Below, one piece after another: positions 37,966-46,546 of a stretch of DNA of 64,000 nt. The translations under genes and the position numbers were made by a program. The notes beneath the pieces were generated by a model. It had not been told where the DNA came from. It did not search any database and saw nothing but the letters and a program-made list of their open reading frames with translations. This DNA is from Rhodococcus rhodochrous (GTDB lineage Bacteria > Actinomycetota > Actinomycetes > Mycobacteriales > Mycobacteriaceae): contig NZ_LT906450.1 in assembly GCF_900187265.1 (NCBI RefSeq), positions 3,711,444-3,775,443 on the forward strand. The letters are read 5' to 3'. Each line of letters opens with the position of its first letter. Position 1 is the first letter of the stretch.

Positions 37966-40900
37966 CACGCCTCCGGCGTCCAGGCGGTCTGGACGAGCGC
38001 GGTGCCGTCGCGTCGTACGAACGTGCCGCGGCCCGGCGGCATGGGCGACGGACGGACCGCGCCGACGAGCGCTCCCTCGTCGCGGCTACCGCTCATGATC
38101 AGACCCGGAGTCGACAACTCCCGCAGACGCCCGAGGATCGGTTCGTACATCGCGCGACCTGCACCACCCGAGCGACGCGCGACCACCAGGTGCAGGCCGA
38201 TGTCGCGTCCCTGCGGAAGGTAGTCGAGCAACGGCAACAGCGGGTTCTGGCCCGAGGTGGCGACCATGTCGTAGTCGTCGATCACCACGAACACCTCGGG
38301 TCCGGTCCACCACGATCGATCGCGCAGTTGTTGTTGCGTCGTGTCCGGGCCCGGCAACCGACCCTCGAAGATGCCGGTGAGTTCCCGGACCATGGCGGCG
38401 AGGACCGTCGCCGACGGGGCGTATCCCCCGAGATGGTCACCGCCGACGACTCCGAGCATCGTGCGGCGGTAATCACCGATGATGATCCTGGTCTGCGAGC
38501 CGCTACCGGCTTCGACCAGTCCGCGACACAGCCCTCGCAACAGGTTCGTCTTGCCGCATTCCGAGTCACCGAAGATCAGCAGGTGCGGGTTGTCGGCGAA
38601 ATCCACCGATACGGGTGCGAGTTCGGACTCGTCGATGCCGATCGGGACGGAGAGCCGGACCGCCGGGGACGCGTCGGAAGGCGGCGGCCACCCGGTCCGC
38701 AGAGTTGCGAGGAGGTCGGACCGGTCGATGCGTTCGGGCAGCATGCGCACCGGCGGCGCCGAACGTCCCGGCGTGGCCGCACGGACCGCTTCGACCGCCG
38801 CCGCGACACCGACCGCGAGATCGGCCGGATCGGAGCTTCCGTCCACCCGGGGCAGCGCCCCCAGGATGTGCAGGCCGTCGCGGTCGATACCGCGTCCCGG
38901 TCGCCCTTCCGGCACCGTCGCCGCTCTCTTGCGGCCGTACTCGGAGTCGGACGGGTCGCCGAGACGGAGTTCGAGCCGTGTACCCAACAGGTCGCGCATG
39001 GCGGGCCTGACGTCACCCCAGCGCGGGGCGCTGAGCACCACGTGGATGCCGTAGGACAGGCCCTGGGCGGCCAGGATCCCGATCGTCTGTTCCAGCGCCT
39101 CGAAGTCCTGCCGGATGCTGGGCCAGCCGTCGACGACGAGGAAGACGTCGCCGAACGGATCGTCGGCGGCCGGTGCGATCGCGTCGGCGCGCATCCGCCG
39201 CAGCTGGGCCATGGACTCGATGCCGTTGTCGGCGAAGGACCGTTCGCGACGACGCAGCAGCGACATCATCTCCGCGACCGTGCGGCGCACCCGGTCGGTG
39301 TCGTGTCGTCCCGCGACGGAACCGACGTGCGGCAGGCCTGCCAGACCGGACAAGGTGCCACCGCCGAAATCGAGACCGTAGAACTGCACCTGTTCGGCGG
39401 TGTGCGTGAGGGCCATCGACAGGACGAGGCTGCGCAGCAGTGTGGACTTTCCGGACTGCGGGCCGCCCACCACCACGACGTTGCCGGCGGATCCCGACAG
39501 ATCGACCACCAGCGGATCGCGGCGTTGCTCGAAGGGCCGGTCGACGACACCGACGACGCAGCGCAGGGTCGCGTGACGCGGCACGTCGCCGGTGAGCACC
39601 GACCTGGGCAGCAGCATATCGAGCGACGGGGATTCGTCGAGCGGAGGAAGCCACACCTCGTGCGCCGGTGTTCCGTGCCCCCGGATCCGGTCGACGACCA
39701 CGTCGAGCACGCTCCGTCCGTCGCCGACGGGAAGAACCGGGAGCGGCTCCATGACCGAGGCGGGAGGACCGGCGCCGACCGGCACCGCCCGGGCGGTGAA
39801 GAGCCGGGGCCCGGACGTGCCGGCCGGCACCGCCGATCGGGTGCGCCGGGTGGGTCGGCCGGGCTCGTACGGTCCCGAGACGTACGCCGCGGAGAACCGC
39901 TGGATGTCGGCGGAATCGGTCCGCAGATATCCGGCGCCGGGTGTCGACGGCAGGTGGTAGGCGTCGGGAACGCCGAGGACGCTCCGCGATTCGTTGGCGG
40001 AGAAGGTCTTCAGACCGATGCGGTACGACAGGTGGCTGTCGAGGCCGCGGAGGCGACCCTCGTCGAGACGTTGACTGGCGAGCAGCAGGTGCATGTGCAG
40101 CGACCGGCCCAGACGTCCGATCGCCGCGAAGAGGTCGGCGAATTCGGGCTGTTGCGAGAGCAGTTCGGAGAACTCGTCGACCACGATGAACAGCGCGGGC
40201 AACGGACCGAGTGGTGCACCTGCCGCCCTGGCCTTCTCGTAGTCGCCGACGTTGGCGAAGTTGCCGGCGGTCCGGAGGAGTTCCTGCCGGCGGTTCATCT
40301 CGCCTTCGAGGGCGTCCTTCATGCGGTCGACCATCGCGATCTCGTCGGCGAGGTTGGTGATCACCGCCGCGACGTGCGCGAGCCGCTCGAGACCGAGGAA
40401 GGTCGCGCCACCCTTGAAGTCCACGAGGACCAGGTTGAGCGCCTCCGGTGGGTGCGTCGCCACGAGACCGAGGACCAGCGTCCGCAGGAATTCACTCTTC
40501 CCCGAACCGGTTGCGCCGATGCACAATCCGTGCGGTCCCATCCCGTTCTCGGCAGCCTCCTTGAGGTCGAGTTCGACGGGCGCACCGTCGATGCCGACAC
40601 CGATCGGTACCCGCAGGCGGTCGCGTCCGCGGCGCGGCACCCACGCCTGGGCAGGGTCGAAACGGGCCACGTCCCCGAGTCCCAGCAGCTCCTGCCAACT
40701 CGACGGCCGGTCGTCGCCGGCGCTCTCGTCCACCGCCCCGCTCACCACCCGGTACGGCGCGAGCCGCCTGGCCAGCGTCTGTGCCTGCGGAGTCCCGATA
40801 CCGTCGGCATCGGCGAAGATGTCGACGTCGGTGCCCGTGGCGACCCCGACCCGTCCGTCCTCGACCACCAGGCGCAGGCCACGCGTCGCGCTGAGTCGTG

Positions 40901-41948
40901 TGGCGTAACCCGAGAGATCGAGCACGGTCACCGCGTCGAGACCGTCGTCGAGCACACCCGAACCCGATCCCGTGACCCCGCCGTCGACGACCACGACGAG
41001 GTGCACGACACCTTCGCCGGCCGGGGTGTTCCGGACGAATCTGCTGCGACCGGCGAGGACCGCCGCGAGATCGGTCTCGAGTTCGAACAGCGAACCGAAC
41101 ACCGTGCGTGCGCTGCCCGCACCGTCGCGCAGGACCGGGTTCTGCGCGTGCGGCAGCCACTTGATCCATTCCCATTCCACGGCGGTGTCGGGACCGCACA
41201 CGACGGCGACCTGCAGCGTGTCGGGACCGTGGAAGGTACACGCCTGCGCGAGCATCGCCCGCGCGAGCGAGCGCGCCGCACCGCGATCGCCCTCGATGCC
41301 GATCGCGGCGAAACCCCGCAGCGACACGGCCGTGGGCAGCGCCTGCACCACCGAGTGCGCGCGCACGAACCTGCGCAGCGACAGGGCGGCGACGGGTTCG
41401 AGATCCTCGACCGGTCCGGTGTCGGGAGGCACGAGCCGGGTCGCAAGTCGTTGCCCACCGCGCCCCACCCGGAGATGGCCGAAATCGAGATCGGCGCTGC
41501 GCCGCTCCCACATCCGGACAGTGCCGGCCAGGGTCCACAGCAGGGCCGGGTCGGGATGCGACCATTCGAGCGCCCGACGCTGCTCGTGCGCCGTGTCGGT
41601 GACCTCGCGCCGGAGTTGGTCGAGATAACGCAGATAGTCCTTGCGATCCTCGTTCGCCTCGGCGGTTCTCGTTCCGCCGCTGCGACCACCGTTGGCGAGC
41701 ATGCCCACCAGGGACACGACCATCATGAGCGGGAAGATCATCGCCATGGGGCTGCGTGCGGCGCCGGTGGTGAACATCAGCGCGACCATCCCGATCATCG
41801 CGGCGACCATCACGAGAGGGAGCAGCCTGGTCACCAAGTTCCCGGGCGTGGCCCGGGGGATGTCCGGTGGCGGTTGGACACTCACCTCGCCGCTGGGAGC
41901 GCGCGGCGCCTCCCGCCGTGCTCTGCGCACGAAACGCACGGTACTCAC
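37965..41948 (-). CDS. eccC4: ESX-4 secretion ATPase EccC4
   Basis: The motor of the type VII system, about 1327 residues. Two N-terminal transmembrane segments (~44-90; LLPLVMVAAMIGMVALMF) are followed by three FtsK/SpoIIIE ATPase domains with Walker A motifs GATGSGKSEF (~485), GGPQSGKSTLL (~835) and GDSECGKTNLL (~1135). Domain 1 also has VLVDFKGG and FIVVDEFSE. The third P-loop (GDSECGKT) is the least canonical. The start is GTG 41948 (VSTVRFVRR); GTG 41957 is the other option. Divergent from eccD4. Confidence 0.95.
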   Translation of the reverse strand: MSTVRFVRRARREAPRAPSGEVSVQPPPDIPRATPGNLVTRLLPLVMVAAMIGMVALMFTTGAARSPMAMIFPLMMVVSLVGMLANGGRSGGTRTAEANEDRKDYLRYLDQLRREVTDTAHEQRRALEWSHPDPALLWTLAGTVRMWERRSADLDFGHLRVGRGGQRLATRLVPPDTGPVEDLEPVAALSLRRFVRAHSVVQALPTAVSLRGFAAIGIEGDRGAARSLARAMLAQACTFHGPDTLQVAVVCGPDTAVEWEWIKWLPHAQNPVLRDGAGSARTVFGSLFELETDLAAVLAGRSRFVRNTPAGEGVVHLVVVVDGGVTGSGSGVLDDGLDAVTVLDLSGYATRLSATRGLRLVVEDGRVGVATGTDVDIFADADGIGTPQAQTLARRLAPYRVVSGAVDESAGDDRPSSWQELLGLGDVARFDPAQAWVPRRGRDRLRVPIGVGIDGAPVELDLKEAAENGMGPHGLCIGATGSGKSEFLRTLVLGLVATHPPEALNLVLVDFKGGATFLGLERLAHVAAVITNLADEIAMVDRMKDALEGEMNRRQELLRTAGNFANVGDYEKARAAGAPLGPLPALFIVVDEFSELLSQQPEFADLFAAIGRLGRSLHMHLLLASQRLDEGRLRGLDSHLSYRIGLKTFSANESRSVLGVPDAYHLPSTPGAGYLRTDSADIQRFSAAYVSGPYEPGRPTRRTRSAVPAGTSGPRLFTARAVPVGAGPPASVMEPLPVLPVGDGRSVLDVVVDRIRGHGTPAHEVWLPPLDESPSLDMLLPRSVLTGDVPRHATLRCVVGVVDRPFEQRRDPLVVDLSGSAGNVVVVGGPQSGKSTLLRSLVLSMALTHTAEQVQFYGLDFGGGTLSGLAGLPHVGSVAGRHDTDRVRRTVAEMMSLLRRRERSFADNGIESMAQLRRMRADAIAPAADDPFGDVFLVVDGWPSIRQDFEALEQTIGILAAQGLSYGIHVVLSAPRWGDVRPAMRDLLGTRLELRLGDPSDSEYGRKRAATVPEGRPGRGIDRDGLHILGALPRVDGSSDPADLAVGVAAAVEAVRAATPGRSAPPVRMLPERIDRSDLLATLRTGWPPPSDASPAVRLSVPIGIDESELAPVSVDFADNPHLLIFGDSECGKTNLLRGLCRGLVEAGSGSQTRIIIGDYRRTMLGVVGGDHLGGYAPSATVLAAMVRELTGIFEGRLPGPDTTQQQLRDRSWWTGPEVFVVIDDYDMVATSGQNPLLPLLDYLPQGRDIGLHLVVARRSGGAGRAMYEPILGRLRELSTPGLIMSGSRDEGALVGAVRPSPMPPGRGTFVRRDGTALVQTAWTPEA

Positions 41949-42141
41949 GTTCGTCACCCCCGGGACGCCGTCGGCCGCCCCCTACGGCCCCACGGTCGTG
42001 GAAGACTAACCCATGGCGTGACCTTCCGTGTTCCTGCTCGCTCGTCGGTCCCTCGACGGGCAACTCGGGCAGGACACCGGTCGGGACGATGTCGTATGGT
42101 CTGCGTCGTTCGGACTGCAGTGACGGGGGGAACCGAGGCCG

Positions 42142-43596
42142 ATGACATCTGTGCGTGCGCGATCCGAGACCCCGGGGCAGGTGGGAGCCCCGGATCTGTG
42201 CCGGATCACCGTGCTCGCCCGCCACACCGAGGTCGATCTCGCGCTGCCCCTCGATGTTCCGGTGGCACTGCTGCTCCCGGGGATCGTGGATCTCGTCGCC
42301 GGTCACCGGCCCGACAACGACTTCGACGCGACACCCGAACGCACGGAACCCGACGGCTGGGCGCTCGCCCGGATCGGCCGGGCCCCGCTCTCCGGTGCGC
42401 TGAGCCTCGACGAGCACGGTGTCCGCGACGGCGAGATCCTCGTCCTGGAGGATGCCGGATCCCCTGCTCCTCCACCGTTGTTCGACGACGTCATGTACAG
42501 CGTCGCGGCCTCGGACCGGACCACGACGCCGTGGGGTGCGGGTCCGTCGGGTCTCGTCGCGGCCGTCCTGGGTCCGGTCGCGCTCGCGGCGGGCTGCGTG
42601 CCGTTGCTGTTCCTGCCCGACGGTGCGAGTCGTCTCGCCCTCGGGGGCGTGTGCGCCGCGCTGCCGCTCCTGGTGCTGCTCGCCGCAGGCATCCTCGCCC
42701 GGCTCCACGGCGATCGACGGACCGCCACCGCACTGCTGTGGTGCACCTTCCCCCTCGCGTCGACCGCCGGTGCGTTGCTCGTTCCCGGCGATTCGCCGGC
42801 GCCGCGTCTCGTCCTCGCGGCGGCACTGACCGGTGCGGTCGCAGTGCTCGCCGTGCGTGTCACCCGCATCGGCCTCGCACCGTGCACGGCGGTCGCCGCG
42901 ATCGCCGCGGGTGTCGTCGTGACGGCCTCCCTCGCGTCCACCACCGATCTCGATGCGCGTGCCCTCGGGGCCGGAACGGTCGTGGCGGCGCTGCTGCTCG
43001 CAGGCACGGCACCCCGCCTCGCGGCGATGCTCGCGAAGCTCCCCATCCCCCCGGTCCCCGCTCCGGGCGCTCCGCTCGAACCGGAGAGCACCGAGAGCAG
43101 CAGCGTGTCCGGGTTGCCGTCACCGGCGGAGCTCGAAGACCGGGCCGACCGGGCACGCAGCGCGCTGACCGGCATCGTCCATGCCGTCGTCGTACTCACG
43201 GCGGGCGGGGCGTGGTGTGCCGCATTCCCTCGGGACGGAGAGGTGTTCGTCCCCGCGGTGGCACTGGCCGTCGCTGCGGCCGTGGTCCTGGTCTTCCGTG
43301 GTCGCACCTACACCGCGACCGCGCAGGCGGCTCCCCTCGTGGCGGGTGGCGCGGTACTGCTGGTCGGGCTGCTCATCGGCGCGGCAGCGAGCGGGGCGTT
43401 GCCGCCGTGGGCGGTGTTCGCGTCCGCTACGGCTCTCGCGTGTGCCGGTTTCCTCTTCGGTGTGGTCGCGCCGCGACGGACGTTCACCCCGGTGCAGCGC
43501 CGGATCGCCGAGCTCGCCGAGTACGCAACGATCGCGACCGTCGTGCCGTCGGCCTGCTGGGTCGCCGGTGTGTACGCGGCGATCCGCGGACTGTGA
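42142..43596 (+). CDS. eccD4: ESX-4 membrane channel protein EccD4
   Basis: A 484-residue integral membrane protein: N-terminal ubiquitin-like YukD domain (CRITVLARHTEVDLALPLDV, ~20-110) followed by about 11 hydrophobic segments from ~135. EccD dimers form the bulk of the type VII pore. ATG 42142 lies after GGGGGGAACCGAGG. The stop overlaps the mycP4 start (GTGA). Confidence 0.93.
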   Translation: MTSVRARSETPGQVGAPDLCRITVLARHTEVDLALPLDVPVALLLPGIVDLVAGHRPDNDFDATPERTEPDGWALARIGRAPLSGALSLDEHGVRDGEILVLEDAGSPAPPPLFDDVMYSVAASDRTTTPWGAGPSGLVAAVLGPVALAAGCVPLLFLPDGASRLALGGVCAALPLLVLLAAGILARLHGDRRTATALLWCTFPLASTAGALLVPGDSPAPRLVLAAALTGAVAVLAVRVTRIGLAPCTAVAAIAAGVVVTASLASTTDLDARALGAGTVVAALLLAGTAPRLAAMLAKLPIPPVPAPGAPLEPESTESSSVSGLPSPAELEDRADRARSALTGIVHAVVVLTAGGAWCAAFPRDGEVFVPAVALAVAAAVVLVFRGRTYTATAQAAPLVAGGAVLLVGLLIGAAASGALPPWAVFASATALACAGFLFGVVAPRRTFTPVQRRIAELAEYATIATVVPSACWVAGVYAAIRGL

Positions 43597-44957
43597 CGGT
43601 GCGGCTGGCACACCGGTTCGCGGTCCTGGCCCTCACCGCCCTGGTGGCGACGACCACGCCGGGTCTCGCGATCGCCGCGCCGCCGGTACCCGATCCGGCG
43701 CAACTGCCTGCCGGCGCGACACCTGCGCCTCCCGAGGCCACCGAGATGCGCGTGCTGTGCGCGGAACTGCCGGATGCTCCCGACGGACCACAGATCCCTC
43801 GGGCACAACGCATCCTCGACTTCACGTCCGTCTGGCCCATCACCCGGGGAGCCGGGCAGGTGGTCGCCGTCATCGACACCGGGGTCCGTCCGCATCCGCG
43901 GCTGCCGGCCCCGATACCCGGGGGCGACTACGTGTCCACGGGTGACGGCACCGAGGACTGCGACGCGCACGGCACCCTCGTCGCCGGACTGATCGCGGCG
44001 CGGCCGACACCCGGATCGGGTTTCGCCGGCGGCGCACCCGATGTCGAGATCATCACCATCCGCCAATCCAGTGGCCATTTCTCCGACCGCTCCCGATCGG
44101 ACGACGAGGCCGCACGCAACGCCTCCGGATACGGCGACGTACGGACCCTCGCTGCGGCCGTCCGACGGGCAGTGGACCTCGGCGCCACCGTCGTCAATAT
44201 CTCCGAGGTCGCCTGCCGGACGGTAGCCGAGGGCCTCGTCGACGGTCCGCTGGGAGCGGCGGTGCAGTACGCGACGGATGTGCACGACGCGGTCGTCGTC
44301 GCGGCGGCCGGCAACACCGACACGTGCCGCGAGGGCAATCCACGCTCGGTGGATCCGGCCGATCCCGGTGCGGATCCCTGGGATTCGATCGTCACCATGG
44401 CGTCACCGGCCTGGTACGACGAGTACGTCCTCACCGTGGGTGCGGTCGAGGACGACGGCACACCGGCCGAGTACAGCCTGCCCGGGCCGTGGGTCGACGT
44501 CGCCGCCCCCGGGAGCGGGCTCGTCTCGCTCAATCCCGGCACCGACGGTCTGGCCGACCTGATCCCCGGCCCCCAGGGCGGCAGGCCGGTGTCCGGGACG
44601 AGTTTCGCGGCACCGCTCGTCGCGGCGACGGTCGCGCTGGTGCGCTCGCGGCATCCGCAATTGTCCGCCCGGGAGGTGATGGCTCGCATCGAGCGCACCG
44701 CCCACTCCCCCGCGGAGGGATGGAATCCGCGGGTGGGGCACGGGGTCGTCGATCCGCTCGCCGCGGTCACCGCGCCGCTACCGGTCGAGCGCGTGCAGCC
44801 GGTACCGGTTGCCGTCGCCGCGCCGAGTCCTCCGCCGGTACCGGATCACCGGCCGCGCACTATCGCGCTGATCTCGGCTGCGGCGGTGCTCGCCGCGACC
44901 GTCCTCGTTCTCGTTCTCACCGCCCCGGCACGACGACTCGCCCGATCGCGGACCTGA
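43593..44957 (+). CDS. mycP4: ESX-4 mycosin (subtilisin-like protease) MycP4
   Basis: A membrane-anchored S8 serine protease of 454 residues. Signal peptide (FAVLALTALVATTTPGLAIAA, ~9-29), catalytic Asp in VVAVIDTGVRP (Asp95), His in DCDAHGTLVAG, and Ser in SGTSFAAPLVA; a C-terminal transmembrane helix (ALISAAAVLAATVLVLVLTA). Mycosins stabilise the ESX membrane complex. GTG 43593 overlaps eccD4. The stop is one base from the eccB4 stop on the opposite strand. Confidence 0.95.
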   Translation: MTVRLAHRFAVLALTALVATTTPGLAIAAPPVPDPAQLPAGATPAPPEATEMRVLCAELPDAPDGPQIPRAQRILDFTSVWPITRGAGQVVAVIDTGVRPHPRLPAPIPGGDYVSTGDGTEDCDAHGTLVAGLIAARPTPGSGFAGGAPDVEIITIRQSSGHFSDRSRSDDEAARNASGYGDVRTLAAAVRRAVDLGATVVNISEVACRTVAEGLVDGPLGAAVQYATDVHDAVVVAAAGNTDTCREGNPRSVDPADPGADPWDSIVTMASPAWYDEYVLTVGAVEDDGTPAEYSLPGPWVDVAAPGSGLVSLNPGTDGLADLIPGPQGGRPVSGTSFAAPLVAATVALVRSRHPQLSAREVMARIERTAHSPAEGWNPRVGHGVVDPLAAVTAPLPVERVQPVPVAVAAPSPPPVPDHRPRTIALISAAAVLAATVLVLVLTAPARRLARSRT

Positions 44958-44958
44958 G

Positions 44959-46413
44959 TCAGTTGCCCGCCCGGACGGGAACCGCCCCCGGGTCGGCGGC
45001 GACACCGTCGTGTGCGAGCAGCGCCTGCTCCCGGCCGAGCGCAGGTCCCGGAGCGAGCAACTGCAGGATCGGCCACGGGACCCGGGCGGGTGGAGCCGTG
45101 AAGCCGAGCGCCGCTGCGGCGTCCGCATCGGTGATGCCGTATCGCACACCGGTGTCGGCGACGTAGAACAACGAGCCGAGACGGTCGGTCTCCGAGGTCA
45201 GCGAGGTGGTCTGCACGTATCTGCCGTGACCCGGCGGGATGTGGATCGCGTCGACCTGCGGTCCGGCGCCGTCGGCCTGGGCCGGGACCACGGGCACGGC
45301 GTCCTTGTCGGTGGGCAGGGCCGTCCCCGCGGACAACCGCAGAGCCGAACGGTGCCGGTCGTCCTCGGCCGCGCCCGGCTGCCAGGTCGAGCACGCCACG
45401 GGCCTCTCCCCCGGATCGACGACGCGCGGAACGACCTCGGGAAAGGTGTCGACCGGCAGTTCGTGCACGACCGGCGCGGCCGCGAGGGCATCGGGCGGAA
45501 CCACCGGAATCTCCGGTGTTCCTTGCGAATCGGAGAAGTGGATGAGATGTGCGGTGGCCCGCGAGACCTCCTGCACACCGTCCTCGAGCACCACGTGGAA
45601 ACTCTGACCGTCCGGTTCGGACACCGCGACGACCGAGCCGACGCGCGCACCCGGGATCGACATGCTCGGGGTACCTCCGGCACCGGCGATGAGGGGTGCC
45701 GTCAGTTTCGGCACCTCCGGGACCGCAGCGAGCAATCCGGGGCTCGCGGGGCGCGCACGGGAGACGTCGATACCCAGCAGGCGCACGAGCGACCGGTCGT
45801 CCGGGTCGATCTCGGCGCGTCTGCCCTCGTAGAGCAGGTAATATCTGCCGTCCGCGGTCACGAGGAGCGCTTCGTCGGCGGCGAGCACCGAGCCTGCCCG
45901 GTGCTCGGGGGTGCCGGCGAGCACGGCGGTGGTCGAGGACTGCAGGCCGTTCGGATCGGCGACGTCGCACACCGTCCACGGCACTTCCTCCGCGTCGTGG
46001 GCCAGGGAGGACGGTGCGCCCGGGATCCCCACCAGCGGTCCGCGCGGGCGTGTCGTCAGTTCCTCGTCGGCGACGACCGCCGGTTCGGCGGGAGATCCGA
46101 GGATCAGCCGCGCCGACGCGAGGTTCAGGACGGGATGGAAGGTCCTGTCGATCGCGACGTAGAGCGCACCGGAGTCGCGCCCGACGACGACGGAAGCATC
46201 ACCGATCCGGTCCTGGGGCCGGAACAGTGCAAGGGCGGCACAGCCTCCCAGGACGACACAGGCGACGACCACTCCGACGACGAGTGCCCGGAACTGGGAA
46301 CGCATGGGATCGTGGATCATTCGTACGTCGCCCCGCACCAGCGCATGATCCATGCGCCGTGCCAGGAAACGGTATCCACTGACCTGCCATCGCGTGGTCG
46401 GTTGCGCTGCCAT
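44959..46413 (-). CDS. eccB4: ESX-4 core component EccB4
   Basis: A 484-residue bitopic protein: cytoplasmic N-terminus (TRWQVSGYRFLARRMDHALV, typical EccB), one transmembrane segment near 45-67 (ALVVGVVVACVVLGGCAALALF) and a large periplasmic domain with repeats (YYLLYEGRRAEID, RYVQTTSL...LFYVADTGVRYGI). ATG 46413 is preceded by GGGGGGAGATCG. The open frame runs on to 47451 but that is antisense to eccE. Confidence 0.94.
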   Translation of the reverse strand: MAAQPTTRWQVSGYRFLARRMDHALVRGDVRMIHDPMRSQFRALVVGVVVACVVLGGCAALALFRPQDRIGDASVVVGRDSGALYVAIDRTFHPVLNLASARLILGSPAEPAVVADEELTTRPRGPLVGIPGAPSSLAHDAEEVPWTVCDVADPNGLQSSTTAVLAGTPEHRAGSVLAADEALLVTADGRYYLLYEGRRAEIDPDDRSLVRLLGIDVSRARPASPGLLAAVPEVPKLTAPLIAGAGGTPSMSIPGARVGSVVAVSEPDGQSFHVVLEDGVQEVSRATAHLIHFSDSQGTPEIPVVPPDALAAAPVVHELPVDTFPEVVPRVVDPGERPVACSTWQPGAAEDDRHRSALRLSAGTALPTDKDAVPVVPAQADGAGPQVDAIHIPPGHGRYVQTTSLTSETDRLGSLFYVADTGVRYGITDADAAAALGFTAPPARVPWPILQLLAPGPALGREQALLAHDGVAADPGAVPVRAGN

Positions 46414-46546
46414 CGATCTCCCCCCGTACGGCACGCTCTCTGGCGCAACACAGTACAGTCCTGTCGGGCGCTCACCACACGCGCTCCGCGCGGTCAGGGG
46501 GTAGGTCGGCACCGCGCCGGAACCATTGCCGTCGTCGGGGGGATCG

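Noticed and set aside
38190-44957. A 2255-codon open frame on the plus strand
   Set aside because: Its first 5.4 kb are antisense to eccC4, a high-GC shadow frame. Only the final part from GTG 43593 is a gene (mycP4).
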